From positions 248,001-312,000 of the forward strand of contig JAIWNI010000004.1 of NCBI GenBank assembly GCA_025331435.1: a DNA stretch of 64,000 nucleotides, given 5' to 3'. The position numbers and the translations under genes were made by a program. The notes beneath the pieces were generated by a model that searched no databases, was not told the origin of the DNA, and saw nothing but the letters and a program-made list of their open reading frames with translations. The DNA is from Choanephora cucurbitarum (Eukaryota > Mucoromycota > Mucoromycetes > Mucorales > Choanephoraceae). Numbering within the stretch: the stretch's first letter is position 1; each line of letters starts with the position of its first letter. Positions 37,359-48,750 of the stretch are shown here, piece after piece.

Positions 37359-39461
37359 TTCAGCATTGTTCAATGACCTACACTCCACTTTTATTGTCTT
37401 TTTGTTTCCTAGGGGGGAGGTTATCTCTCTCACACTCTTTATAAAAATTTCCCCTCTTTTGGCTTTTTTTTTTCTTTTTTTTTCTTGGAAAAAAATAGGG
37501 AATTAGGATAAGAAAAAAAAATGAATAGAAAGATAGAAAAAAAATAACGAGAAAGAAAGCAGAGGAAAAGAGATTTAAAAAATAAAAAAATAAAAGTGGT
37601 TTTGCTATACAAAAAAAAGTCTGAGTTTTCCTTAACATATAGGATTATAAAGTGACAAGTAGCTATCGATTGTAGGTAGAGACGCACGCGTATAGTAACT
37701 GAAATGGATTTGATTGTACTGTTTAGAGTTATAACAAAAAGTGGCTAGAGACAACAGCACTGGTTGCCATAATTTCGTTGCTTTGGTAACAACAAACAGA
37801 GTCAGATACGCTTAAGCCAATACTAAAATCTGTAAATCACAAATCTCTATTGTTCAACCAACTTTATTTTTTTTTATTGTTATTTCAAGCCACCCAGTAC
37901 TGTTAACAATAAGCAAGACTAAAGCTTTGACTTCTTTTGCCTGTCGTCTTCCTTTTTGTTTATTAAACGATATCAAAGCCAAAAAAAAACTGTTTTACTT
38001 ATTTCAAGCAGAAACAAATCCTTTTTACTTTTAAACGTAAGTAAATCTATTGTTTTTCTTGTCATCATAACAGTAACCTTTGTTTGGAATCGATCAATTA
38101 ATTTAGCTGAGTTAAAATAAATAAAAATAAGAGAAAGAATCCATAGCAACAAACAAGCTAGGTCGTGTTGAGGGTGGAATCCCATTTCACTTTGCTACAA
38201 ACACTTTATTAGATGAGCAATAGTCTTCCCATAGTACTGGAATCTTTTTTCTTTAAATGTTTGGCTTGAGCTTTACCATCGACCTCAATGCTACACCGAG
38301 GGTCTGTGCATTTCAGAATAGTTTCGTCAAACCATAGCACAACAATTGTATATGTAATGCATGCAACTTTTAAATTGCTTATTTCAAACACCATATCAAT
38401 GTCAGTAGCAAAAGCATAGAGAAAGAAACAGGGTGGTGGTTTTGAAATTAATAAAGTTGAGAAACTAATGCTCTAAAGGAAAGAGGATTGGAGTACAATG
38501 ATAAGATTGAATTCAAGTTCAGACAGATGTGCAAAAGGGTGGAAGAAAACAAAACATGGACATACTTGAACCATCATCAATATTCGGGTGATCGTATAGG
38601 TATAGCACTTGTATCCTAGATCTGTGTTGTCAATGATACAATCAAACTAGCTATTTTTTCTGGATTTGGCAAGTAGCTATATTGAGTATGCAAATCACAT
38701 TGATGATGAACTTGCAGTCTTTGTAACCTTAATCACACAAAAACCTGAATGATAGTCTAGGTACGAGTGTTTCATGAGTAATCAAGCAAGGCGGTGTCTA
38801 GAAACGATCTCAATCCAGTTTGGAGATGGGGCTCAGTGTCACTTTGAGAAACATAAAGTAGAGTTGCTGACCTCCTCGCTCGTACGTAGCGTTACGAGTA
38901 GCTCTTGCGTTGATTCTCAGAGGATTATCAAACTCTATGTCGAAACTGCAAGTATTTCTACACCTCTTAATTCATAACATATAGCACTAAAACTCGAACG
39001 CAAGCAGTTTTCTTATCTGACAATCTTTTCAGCTGAACTTTCTCTAAGCTGAGGCTTATTCAGCATGACGCGGATACTAATTGGTGTCTAGTGCAAGCCT
39101 TTTTCTGCCCCTTTGGTCGTTCAAGTAAAATCAGATATGGTTGAGCCAACAATACTCCTCAACAAGTACGAGCTTAGGTTTCGGTTTACTGCTTCTCCAA
39201 TAGATAGGAAACAAAGGACTTGTGAAGCACAACCAGAACTTTCGGCTGGCTAAAGGATGAAAGTGTGTATCTCATAGGAGGGGAAGGCATATTCATAAAT
39301 GCATACAATAGTCAACTAAAGGAAGGAGAGCCAAATCATAAGCCACTAACGTCGGCTGTGACAGCTGAAAGAACTTCAACGGATTTTCAATTTTCAAAGT
39401 TCGTAGGGATGCCCTTACTTGTGGGCTACTAAACACTTTCATTTTTTTTTTGACAAAAATT
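37359..39461. other. Intergenic, about 2.1 kb
   Basis: T-rich tracts lie upstream of the Zn2Cys6 gene (37450-37620). A 61-residue minus-strand frame at 38209-38394 contains 'CTDPRCSIEVDG' and a Lys-rich tail but is too short to call. No RNA gene is seen. Confidence 0.45.
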
Positions 39462-40473
39462 ATGTCTTTCAGCCTTTTCACCAAGACTACACTTTTAGGA
39501 AAGCAGGCTACTGTCAACCACCTGCGTGCAGTCTTCGCTTCATCTTTTCATACAAATACTTTTAGCAGCCAAGCAGCCTCTGTTAGTGCTGAATGGACAG
39601 CTGATTCTGTTCGTACAGGTGTTATTGCTAGAAAGAAAGGCATGACCTCTGTTTGGAGTGACAATGGTATTCGTATGCCTGTTACTGTCTTACAGGTAAA
39701 CAGTTTAAAAGAATTAAGCAGCAGCACAAACTTAAATGATTTTAGTTAGAAGATGTGATTGTGACCGATGTTCGTACTGAAGACAAGCATGGCTATACAG
39801 CCTTGCAAGTTGGATGCACACCCAAGAAGGAAAAAAGTGCAACAAAACCTATGATTGAACACTTCAAGTCTTTAGGAGTCGAACTTCGTCAAAAATTATT
39901 CGAGTTTAGAGTCACAAAAGATGCAGTTTTACCTATTGGTACTCCCTTGACAGCAGAGCATTTTGTTACAGGCCAATATGTTGATGTGACAGCACCTTCG
40001 TGAGTAGAGATTGTAGAGGATTGATGAGAGATAAAACAAATGTTAATGTTTTGGCTTTAGTATTGGTAAAGGTTTTGCTGGTGTCATGAAGAGATGGAAC
40101 TTCAAAGGTCTTCCTGCCTCTCATGGTGTATCTTTAACACATCGTTCTGGTGGTTCAACGGGTCAACGTAAGGTAAGGAAGATATCTTTTATTCTGCAAT
40201 AGTTGCCATTGACTTACGCATGGATTACAGTGGCCTAGTAAGGTGTTCAAGGGAAAGAAGATGGCAGGTCGTTTGGGTGGTGAAAGTGCTACAGTTCAGA
40301 ATTTGAAGATCGTGAAAATTGATCCTGAAATGAATTTGGTCTATGTGAAAGGTTCAGTTCCAGGATTTGATGATCAATTTGTCAAGATCAGAGATGCTGT
40401 TAAATTGCGTGGAGACAAATTATTTCCCAAGGAAGCCATCCCGCCACCTTTCCCCACTGTCAGCACAAACTGA
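39462..40473 (+). CDS. Mitochondrial large-subunit ribosomal protein uL3m
   Basis: Predicted exons 39462..39695, 39746..39999, 40061..40172 and 40231..40473 give 280 residues. The N-terminus ([21 protein letters not shown]) looks like a mitochondrial presequence. The uL3 core is plain: '[20 protein letters not shown]', 'GYTALQVGC', '[20 protein letters not shown]', '[10 protein letters not shown]' and '[11 protein letters not shown]'. It is the counterpart of bacterial L3 and yeast Mrpl9. It converges on the cyclase-family gene, 96 nt between stops. Confidence 0.94.
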
Positions 40474-40569
40474 TTATTAACATAACGATAATAAAAAAAA
40501 ACGAGAGAGAAAATAAGAAGATTGTAGAATAGAAATGTAAACATACCCATATATACACAGAAAGAAGCT

Positions 40570-41632
40570 TTATTTGATACAAATTGCATTAGGAGGAGTT
40601 GCAACACCGTTTTCTTTGTTTAAGGGTGCACTTGTGAAAAAAGATACATAATTGTTGTCATCAGCAGAATCTTGAGCTAATTTATCAAGATCAAACATTT
40701 CACCAATAAAGCATCCAATACCACCTAACAAGAATGAGTCTAATTTAAAGAAGAGTTAAACAGTTGAAGTAAAATGACATCCGACAAATCTACTTACGAC
40801 AACTGTCTTCCCAATTATGAACAGGAAAAGCTTCAAAGGCAATTGAGTCCGAAGCAACAGCAGCAAAATGGTGGTTCCACAACCATCTGTAGGTATCTTC
40901 GCACGCTTTGATACCAGCAGCAGAAGGATTCATGAGATCTGTGATCTTATCGTGATTTTTCTCATAGGCTTGTATCCATCCAGTACGAAGTAACAGAATA
41001 TCTCCTTCCTCGAACGTAACGGATTGTGCTTTAGCCACCTCATCTAACTCCTGAACTGTGATTTCAATTCTTTCAAGTGGGTCAAACGAAGGACTATGCT
41101 TCTCAGCCCAACGACCATAATCAAGCAATACAGCGCGTCCAGCAATACCTCGGCGAGCCGCATGGTGAATACCTAAACGTCCCTCAGAAATAGAAGATCC
41201 TTTGGCGACATGTTCAGGCTGCACACCGTTATAAAATAGTTTTGAAGGCATATGAGCAACATGACGTAAGCCATCCCACTGACTAGAAGACTGGGTATTG
41301 AAATCACGATAAACATCATCAAAAGCTAGTGAGTCGAGTAACATTGGCTTGTATTCATGTTGGATAGCAGATCGTTCAAAAAACGGAGTCTTTGGCAGCT
41401 CTAGCTTCCAATTGAGGGGGAAAATAGCACCTCGATGGATAGATCTGGATGCCTATTTTTTGAACTTTAATAAGTAAACATTACGTACATGTAACAAAAG
41501 ACTTACACTTAATACACGTTCCTCAGTAAGCAAATTAAGCGTGCCATAATTGTCATCATCTCCCCATACTCCCCAAGCAGTTTTAGGTGGGTATTTTTTA
41601 TCAATAGGCAATTGATCATAGGTAGGAAGCAT
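40570..41632 (-). CDS. Cyclase-family protein (kynurenine formamidase-like fold)
   Basis: Predicted exons (minus strand) 41632..41507, 41452..40798 and 40724..40570 give 311 residues. Family marks are 'DDNYGTLNLLTEERVL', 'GAIFPLNWKLELP', the metal-site-like 'SSSQWDGLRHVAHM', 'EGDILLLRTGWIQAY' and 'AVASDSIAFEAFPV'. This is the PF04199 group of putative cyclases/hydrolases common in fungi. The canonical formamidase motif H-x-G-T-H-x-D is replaced by QWDGLRH, as is usual for this eukaryotic subgroup. The substrate is unknown. Confidence 0.85.
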
Positions 41633-43365
41633 GATGAAACCGTTGAGAGAGAAAGTGTTTTTTTTGTGACAAAAAAAGGAAAGAAAGAAAAAAGAAGGGT
41701 CGATAGGATGTTGGATTCATTTTAGCGTCATATCAATCGTACAATAAGCGGATAAAGGTTTTAAGGATTACTATACAAATGCATTCAAACTTTCTTCTCA
41801 TTTTTTCAAAGATCAACAAGATATTAAGCGAAACACGCGTGTAAAATAAAAATAAAAAGCTAGCATTATACTGATGAAGAACAAGGACTGCACGTTTAAA
41901 CAAATGAAGATCATGGCCCGAGAGAAAGAGAGATGATATGTGCTGTTCAAAAACGGCTTGTAGATTTCGCTCCATATATAGTAACTGGTATAGAGTCATG
42001 CCTATAAAATTGGGTGACAATGAGAAAAAATTAAAGCACTTATGTTTGTGCTGTACTACATTATTTACAGAGAACATCTAAAAAAATATATAAGAAACTT
42101 CACTCTCATAATCGATTGAAGGCTCTTCGCGAACTTTGCTAATATGATGCTATTCTAATTATGTTTCTAAATTCCAACATCACTTATCTCAGCCATATTA
42201 GACAGCAATGTAGACCGTAAAAACAAAAGGACCCCAGACCAAATCAAACTTATCTTTTGTCTATGGACGGGATCTAATACTACGTCAAATTGATACTGTA
42301 GTATAGCATAAGCTCCCATTGGCAGTACAAGCTTGTACTTGAGTTTCGCTTTTCGTCAAAATATTAGGTGTTATGCGAAAGAAAAGTACGTCAGAAAGGA
42401 TGTACAGTAAGGTACAGTAAGGTACAGTAATTAAAAAAGGTGGGTAGCTTTCCCGTTCCTTTTCTTTTCATCTTTAATTCGAGACTGTACAAAACATTGA
42501 CTTGTCTCCTAATCTGCTCGATAAAATAGACTACATTATCTTCATGACAATGAATAAGATTTTACTGTAAAGCTGCGAGGACTGTTAATGGGTAGGCGTT
42601 TTGCTTAAACTTTCGTACTTTAACATTCGGTTGCGTTAAAGTTTTTTTAAGAAGCTGAAAAACATCAAGAAACAATGTTGGATTTTTTACGATTTCTGAA
42701 CAAATATTTGTTTGATTGCGTAACAATGAAAGTGCGTGCAAAAGAAAGCTGATCTATACTGAAGCGCTGAAAATGTGTCAAACATCCTCATTAACCCCAA
42801 TTGGTCGAGAAATCAAAAATCGTCAGTCTAGATAACACTTATAAGCTGCTAATCTATTCCTCATCTATATATATATATATATATATATATATGCAGGTGT
42901 GATACTTTCATTCTTTAGCATTAGGATGATGTGGTGAAGAGCACAAGAAATAACCTAGATGTACTCATGTTATCTAAACTTACTATAGAAGATATAATGT
43001 GTATCATCTTTCTCTTGTTTTCATGGGCAGAAACTGCTCTAAAGAGAAAAGAAAATCAACTTCAATTTCTTGTTTTTCCACTATGAGAACAAGAGTGACA
43101 GCTTAAGTATGTATTTAATGTAGTCTGCTTCCTACGTAGGGTAAATTGATCGGTTTGGTTTATAGATGAATGATTACGCATCAACAAAAAAGGACTCAAA
43201 ACACATTCACACTTTATTAATTCTCCTTGATATGCTTGTAAACAAGGTCAAATACAAACCTGATCTATCCGAAGTTGTAAGAGTACTACTTGCTTTCATT
43301 CTTCTCGAAAAAAAAGAGAATACAATCAGATCTTTATAGTATAATAATATAAGATAAAGAAGTTC
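41633..43365. other. Intergenic, about 1.7 kb, with microsatellites
   Basis: Holds a (TA)n tract at about 42866-42892 and three direct copies of the 10-mer GTACAGTAAG-like unit at 42402-42430. A minus-strand frame from ATG 41999 (MTLYQLLYMERNLQAVFEQH) looks partly protein-like but has no support. Confidence 0.45.
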
Positions 43366-44079
43366 TTAAGCATCAGCGCCTTCTCTCTCCTGGAATATTT
43401 TTCTATAAGAGTCTTGCTCCTGTTGAGAAACTCGAACCATAAAATGTCCAAGGAATTTGTTCATTGTAAATGCACTGATCGTATTTTCGCCTCCACATAG
43501 TTGTTTCATCAGATCATCACATATCACCATTCGTTTGTCATCCTGATTTTGCAAGTTGTTTTGCTTGATGTAACTCCATAGCTTCTTCACTGTCAAAGGC
43601 CGGGTACACTAAATGGAAAATAAGTTGAATGCTTTATATATTGTATGCTTTAACTTACAATATCCGTGCCAACCATTGTACTTAAGGGCGGACTGATCTT
43701 GAAGAGAGGCCATCTAGGCGATCTCTTATCAGCCTGAGAATCTCTCTTTTTCTTATTTTCTCTCTTTTTTATCACGTTGGGTGTTGTCTTCTGCAGTGCT
43801 AAATATGCGGTCAAACTCTTTTCTTCTTCCAATGCTTGGGCACTCTCAAATTCAATAAAAATACGCTTTATGAGCGCGTTGATATCTTTTCTGATGGGAT
43901 CCAAAGATATTCCTAACTGTTCTTGAAGACTGTGCCGTACTTCTTTTGTCGTGATTGTCGAGAGATCCGACCTACGCAAAATGGCTATTGTCTACTGTTA
44001 TAGACATATCATTTGCAATATGTTTGCCTCTTTGAATTCCGTTTTTACCTTCTATCTCGGATCTGTACTGTTCGCGCAT
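43366..44079 (-). CDS. DEK-C / SWIB domain protein (UAF30/TRI1-like)
   Basis: Predicted exons (minus strand) 44079..44049, 43984..43659 and 43608..43366 give 199 residues. The N-terminal DEK-C domain reads 'MREQYRSEIEAILRRSDLST' then 'KEVRHSLQEQLGISLDPIRK'; joining the 31-nt first exon restores the 'AILRRSDL' motif. A basic linker (KKRENKKKR) follows. The C-terminal SWIB/MDM2-type domain runs from 'RPLTVKKLWSYIKQNNLQNQ' to 'FTMNKFLGHFM'. Yeast Uaf30 (in the Pol I upstream activating factor) and Tri1 share this layout. A chromatin or rDNA transcription role is inferred. It is the last ordinary gene before the mobile-element island. Confidence 0.88.
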
Positions 44080-44994
44080 TTTGGTAGAGAAGAAAGACAA
44101 AGAATTGTTTCTAAAGAAAATAGGGGTTTCAATAATGTATAAAATTGACGAACCTGACATGCCTGCCAGAAACTCCGGAACCAATAACAGAGGCGATTGG
44201 TCAATATCAACCAATTAACATTTGTCTTTGAGAGTATTTTGCGCGGGTTGGCTATATTCACCTTGTAGCGTCAATCTTTATTAAAGAGGAGTTTGTTTTT
44301 TATGAGCACCACGCTGTAGGTAGCGAACCAGAGTTTTTATAGTACAAAGGTGAATTGATAGACTTATTATTCGTATTTAATATCTTTCCTTTGATTTCTA
44401 ACAGTCGCAGGAATACTTTTAAATACGAATAGTATCTTATTATACACGCTTATTATTTCTTCAACGTTTGACGTGAAGTTTGTAAAGTATTTGTATTATT
44501 TGATGCAAAGTCAGAAGAATTATAACACGTCTATTTCCCTCGTTTTAGAGAGATTCTGATGAGATTATAATATTAAAGTAAAGAATGCTAGATTTGTTTC
44601 GATAAAGAATATTTTCCAACACGTTTACTTCTTAGTATTATATTTATATCAATGCTTCTTTCGATGAGAAAGTTTATTCAATATAAATACAGAGATTGGA
44701 TTATCAAAATTTGTTCTTCTTGAAGAAGATATCTTTTTAATAACACCGAAAAAATAAAAGAAAAGACAGAAGAGATTTGTAAAGGTTTGTTTCAAGATTT
44801 TTCTCCCGTAGGATTGTTTTCTTGTTTAGTAGTTATGATTTTTTAATGTGAAGAAAAGACTTGCTTATTTATTTTATCGAAAATTTGGGGGTTTTTATAT
44901 CTGATATTTGGGATAATCATGTGACATCCTATAATATCAATGGAGCAAAGAGCACTGGAAAACCCTTTGTCAATACTTATTTGACTATTTTCAT
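44080..44994. other. AT-rich boundary between gene-rich arm and transposon island
   Basis: About 0.9 kb, very AT-rich, with a short inverted pair around 'TTCGTATTTAA' (44368) and 'TAAATACGAATA' (44417). No gene is seen. It probably contains the 5' terminus of the Mutator-like element, which I could not locate. Confidence 0.4.
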
Positions 44995-47004
44995 AAATGA
45001 ATCAAACAATTTACTTTACATCGATATTGAAAGCTTCGGACGCTGAAATCTCTACCTGTAGTACTGGTGTCGATATCAAACCTTTTGATAACGAGCAAGT
45101 AAAAGTAGAGACGAGTTGCCTTCTTGAGATTCAAGATGAAGTCATCACTATTGACACTTCTGATTCTGAAGTCAATGTTGAAGACATGTCTGAAAAACAG
45201 TCTGAAGGTGTGTAATAGCACTTTTTGTTAAATTCTCTGAAATATCAAGTTGTTCGTTGTTCTTAAAACAAAAAACAAATGATAGAGCTAGTTGTCAGTA
45301 AACGTGTCGAGTATGAGAGCAATGGTGAGGATTCTTCAAGCGATGAAGAAGAGTGCGAAGGAAAGTTTCCTTCATTGCACTGATAAGGACTTAAAGGTCT
45401 GTGCATTGACGAAAGAAGAGATGGAGAAATTGTTTTCTGTCAGCACATAATTTTCGGATATTGACGAATTGTGTATCCGTGCTTAAGAATTCGGCAAAAA
45501 GTATAATTGCCCAATCACAACTGACAAATCAAGCCAAAAAGAGCAAATAATTAGAATGATTTGTAGACATGGAAAGGTCTACAGACATTCCAAGAAAGTT
45601 TCTGATGCTGACCCTGCCAACAATGACGACAATTCAAAGTCCAAGGAAAACAAAAAATAAAGCTTGAAATTTAATTGTCCTTGTCTTATTGAGGCTAGAC
45701 TATGCCCAGTTAGAAAGATTGTTACCGTGAGATGTGTTGATGGCAGCCACAACCATCGTATTGTAAACAATCCTCTGACCTATCATTTGCACCGAAAACT
45801 TGATGCTGATATCTTTGAAGAGGCAATTTTACTATTGCAGAAAAACAAACCTTCTGTTGATCTAGAGGTATGTATATTGAAATTATTACTAGAATAAAAC
45901 ATAGCTAATTAATGTAACACTTGAAAAAAGATGCTTCAAGTCAAGAAAATTGATTACATGAAAAAGAAAGATTTGGAAACCATGTAACAACAATTCCGCT
46001 CTGGTTCTGACATGACTTCGTTTGTTACTGATTTGCAACGCAAACAGTACAAAGTTGGTTACACTAAAATTCAGAAAACAGAATTACGGCTGTTTTCTTT
46101 TATCAGAGACAGCGCAATTAAAGAATTGCGCAAGCTTCCTGGGTCTGTCGTTGTGGATGCCACTTACAAGAGCAAATGCCATTTATATGCTCTTGTCAAT
46201 TTCGTTATTCTTAGAACGGTTGCTAGTAGAGAAAGGCCACAGCAAGTGGCAACTATTCCTGTGGCTGCTGCTTGGATGGAAAGAGAGACTGAGTCTAACT
46301 ATGAGTGGGCTTTAGAGCAACTGAGGGAGATTGTTTGGCCATTTGGACCTACAATCAAACAGTTTGACTTGCCCAGTTTCTTTGTAACTGACAATGACGC
46401 TGCTCTCAAAGGGGCTTTAAGTGATGTATCTCCTGGGTCTGCTCAATTACTCTGTTACATACATATAGAAAGACATTTCAGAGATAAGTTTTTGAAAGAG
46501 ATCAACCCAAGTTTTACCGGTAAGCGAGATACTCGGTTTATACTATAATGAAATTGAAATAGAACCTGAATTTTTTGTTATTACTTAGTGGATGTTCGTG
46601 ACAACTATGAAGCAGAACATCGAAGCTTGCTTTTTGCAATTACTCGTGGTTGTACCACAAAAGAAGGCTATGAAGAAGCCAAAAAAGCTTACGTAGATTT
46701 TTTGAACAAGGAAGGGCTTTTGATTAACAAAAAAACATGTCTTGAATACTTTGATTTGTAAGTCTTGCTGTTCATATTAAATTTGGAAATAATCTCAATG
46801 ATTTGATTCTGCTTTATTTGAAGGATGATGAAAGTAGAAGTTCAATGGGAAGCTACTATGCAAACAAGCATCCTCATATGAACAACAGATCTACAAATAG
46901 AGTAGAGGGAACTCACTCAGCAATGAAAGGCTATATCGGCTCTTCAAAAGGCAAGCTGGGTCCAGTTACTGACAAAATTGATGAATGGTACAAGATAAGG
47001 GTAA
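44995..47004 (+). pseudogene. Mutator-like element (MULE) transposase, broken
   Basis: The frame starts MNQTIYFTSILKASDAE and continues through an intron at about 45209-45285. A zinc-binding FAR1/WRKY-like segment reads 'FNCPCLIEARLCPVRKIVTV' and 'DGSHNHRI'. The MULE core has 'GSVVVDATYKSKCHLYALVN' (first Asp), 'FFVTDNDAALKGALSDV' (second Asp), 'LLCYIHIERHFRDKF' and, further on, 'NNRSTNRVEGTHSAMKGY'. Breaks: a frame change near 45370 and in-frame TAA at 45448, 45484, 45658 and 45985. The reading frame is otherwise well kept, so inactivation is fairly recent. The C-terminal end stops where the gypsy-like sequence begins. Termini and target duplications were not found. Confidence 0.75.
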
Positions 47005-47054
47005 GTTTCGCAACAAGTTTATAGATTTTCAAGTATTGCCAACTTCAATTCTGA

Positions 47055-48750
47055 ATGCCTCGTTTAGGTATATCCATTGAAGGCTTAGTAGCTTCTTGGT
47101 TTCAGTTTACAGGACCTTCATTGCCATGTCCTATTGATCCTGAAGAAGTACGCGAGTCTGTTAACGCCAGTCCTGTAGGTACACCTGAGGAAAGAGCTCT
47201 TCACATGAGTCAATTGCAGCCATTGCTAGATGCCAATGCTAATATTGATTTGAAAGCAACTCACTGTACGTTGCCCAATGCAATAGTCGATCTTGAGACG
47301 AAACCAGAAATGACTGCATCATAAAAGTCTTATCCAGTGTCTTTCGCTTACATATCAACTGTACGAGCTCAGTTCCAGGCATGGATTGATGAAGGTGTCA
47401 TTGAGCAGTCAACAGGGCATACTAACTTTAACGTGCCTATTCTGTGTGTCACAAAGGAAGACGCTGATGGTGTTCCTTCTATGAAGAAACCTCGAATTGT
47501 TGCAGATGTTTGAAAGTTGAACAACATCTTAATCAGTAATGATTTCTACCAGTTACCTTTAATTGCCGACATCCACCAATGAATTGCGAATGCAACTATT
47601 ATCTCTACGATTGATATCCGTTCTTGGTTTACTTCGTTTCTGGTTAACCCTGAACATAAACATAAGCTTAGCTTTATGTGTCTCTTTACTAATCTTCGTT
47701 ATCACTTTCGTAAGATGTGTTTTGGCATTACATTCATGTCTGCGTTTGTACGGAACGTACTACAAAACTATTTCCATGATTTGCCATATGTCTCCATCTA
47801 CGTTGACGACATTACGGTAGCTACATCTTCTACTTTGGAACATCACTTTCAGTGTCTCTGTACAGTGATCGAGCGTCTGACGAATGCTAAACTCCAAATC
47901 AATTCTATCAAGCTTGTCATTGCAATGAATTCAGTTCATATTCTAGGTTGGACTATTCGTAATGGTAAATTATTGCCTGATTATCGTAAGATAGCTGTAA
48001 CGGCAACTTAGAAAGATATTCCTACTACAGGTAAACGACTTGCCTCTTACTTGGGCTTCTTGAACTATTTTCGCGGTTCAATCCCTAATTATGCTACGTT
48101 AGCCGCGCCTTTGGGTGCACTTCGCTGTCACCAGTCACTCGCTGATGTTTGGACTGATGAACACACGGCCGCATTCAAGACGTTGAATCAGGCTTCGGCT
48201 TCTGCTGTGATATTGTCTCCTTATGACCCCAAATATCGCTTGCATGTCGCTACTGATGCGTCCAAGTACGGTATTGGTGGCGTTGTCTATTACATTAAAG
48301 ATAACAAGGTTTACTATGTTGGAATGGCGAGTCGAAAGTTGAACCCTACGGAACAGCGTTGCAGCACTACTAGACGTGAGTTACTAGGCTTTCTGTTTGT
48401 GTGTCAGCGTTTCCACAAGCTATTGTATGGTATTCGCTTTTCTGCTCACGTAGATCATCGCTCGTTGACGTACGTGAAGAGTCAGGCTGTGTCTAACGCT
48501 ATCATGCTGAGTTACTATGACATTTTTTTTTTTTAGTTACGACTTTGATATTGTGCATATTCCTGGTATCATGAACTGTTTATCTGATGCTCTTAGTCGA
48601 TTGTATACTCCTGAGTCATCCAGTCTGGAGGAGGGTAGAAATAATTATACCGGCAGACATATTCTTAAAAGAAAAATATCTCGTACAGGAAGAAAGCAGG
48701 CGACACTGTAGATTACGAAGAACCTACTTCTTCACCTACACACCCAAAAA
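47055..48750 (+). pseudogene. Gypsy reverse transcriptase / RNase H, broken
   Basis: One frame runs through in-frame stops at 47322, 47511, 47580 and 48009. It reads 'FAYISTVRAQFQAWIDEGVI', 'ATIISTIDIRSWF', the catalytic YVDD in 'VSIYVDDITVATSS', 'LGFLNYFRGSIPNYATLAAP' and RNase H 'YRLHVATDASKYGIGGVVYY', with the later 'FSAHVDHRSLTYV'. The frame then shifts at a run of 12 T (about 48524-48535) and continues as 'SYDFDIVHIPGIMNCLSDAL' in another frame. A second shift precedes the integrase frame. The element cannot make an intact polyprotein. Confidence 0.8.

Noticed and set aside
38209..38394. 61-residue minus-strand frame with 'CTDPRCSIEVDG'
   Set aside because: Too short, with no partner exons and no recognised motif.
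41733..42077. 114-residue minus-strand frame including 'MTLYQLLYMERNLQAVFEQH'
   Set aside because: Part of it looks protein-like, but it is flanked by unstructured AT-rich sequence, has no recognisable family and no convincing exon partners.
42866..42892. (TA)n tract as a possible origin or centromere motif
   Set aside because: It is a simple microsatellite with nothing else to support such a role.
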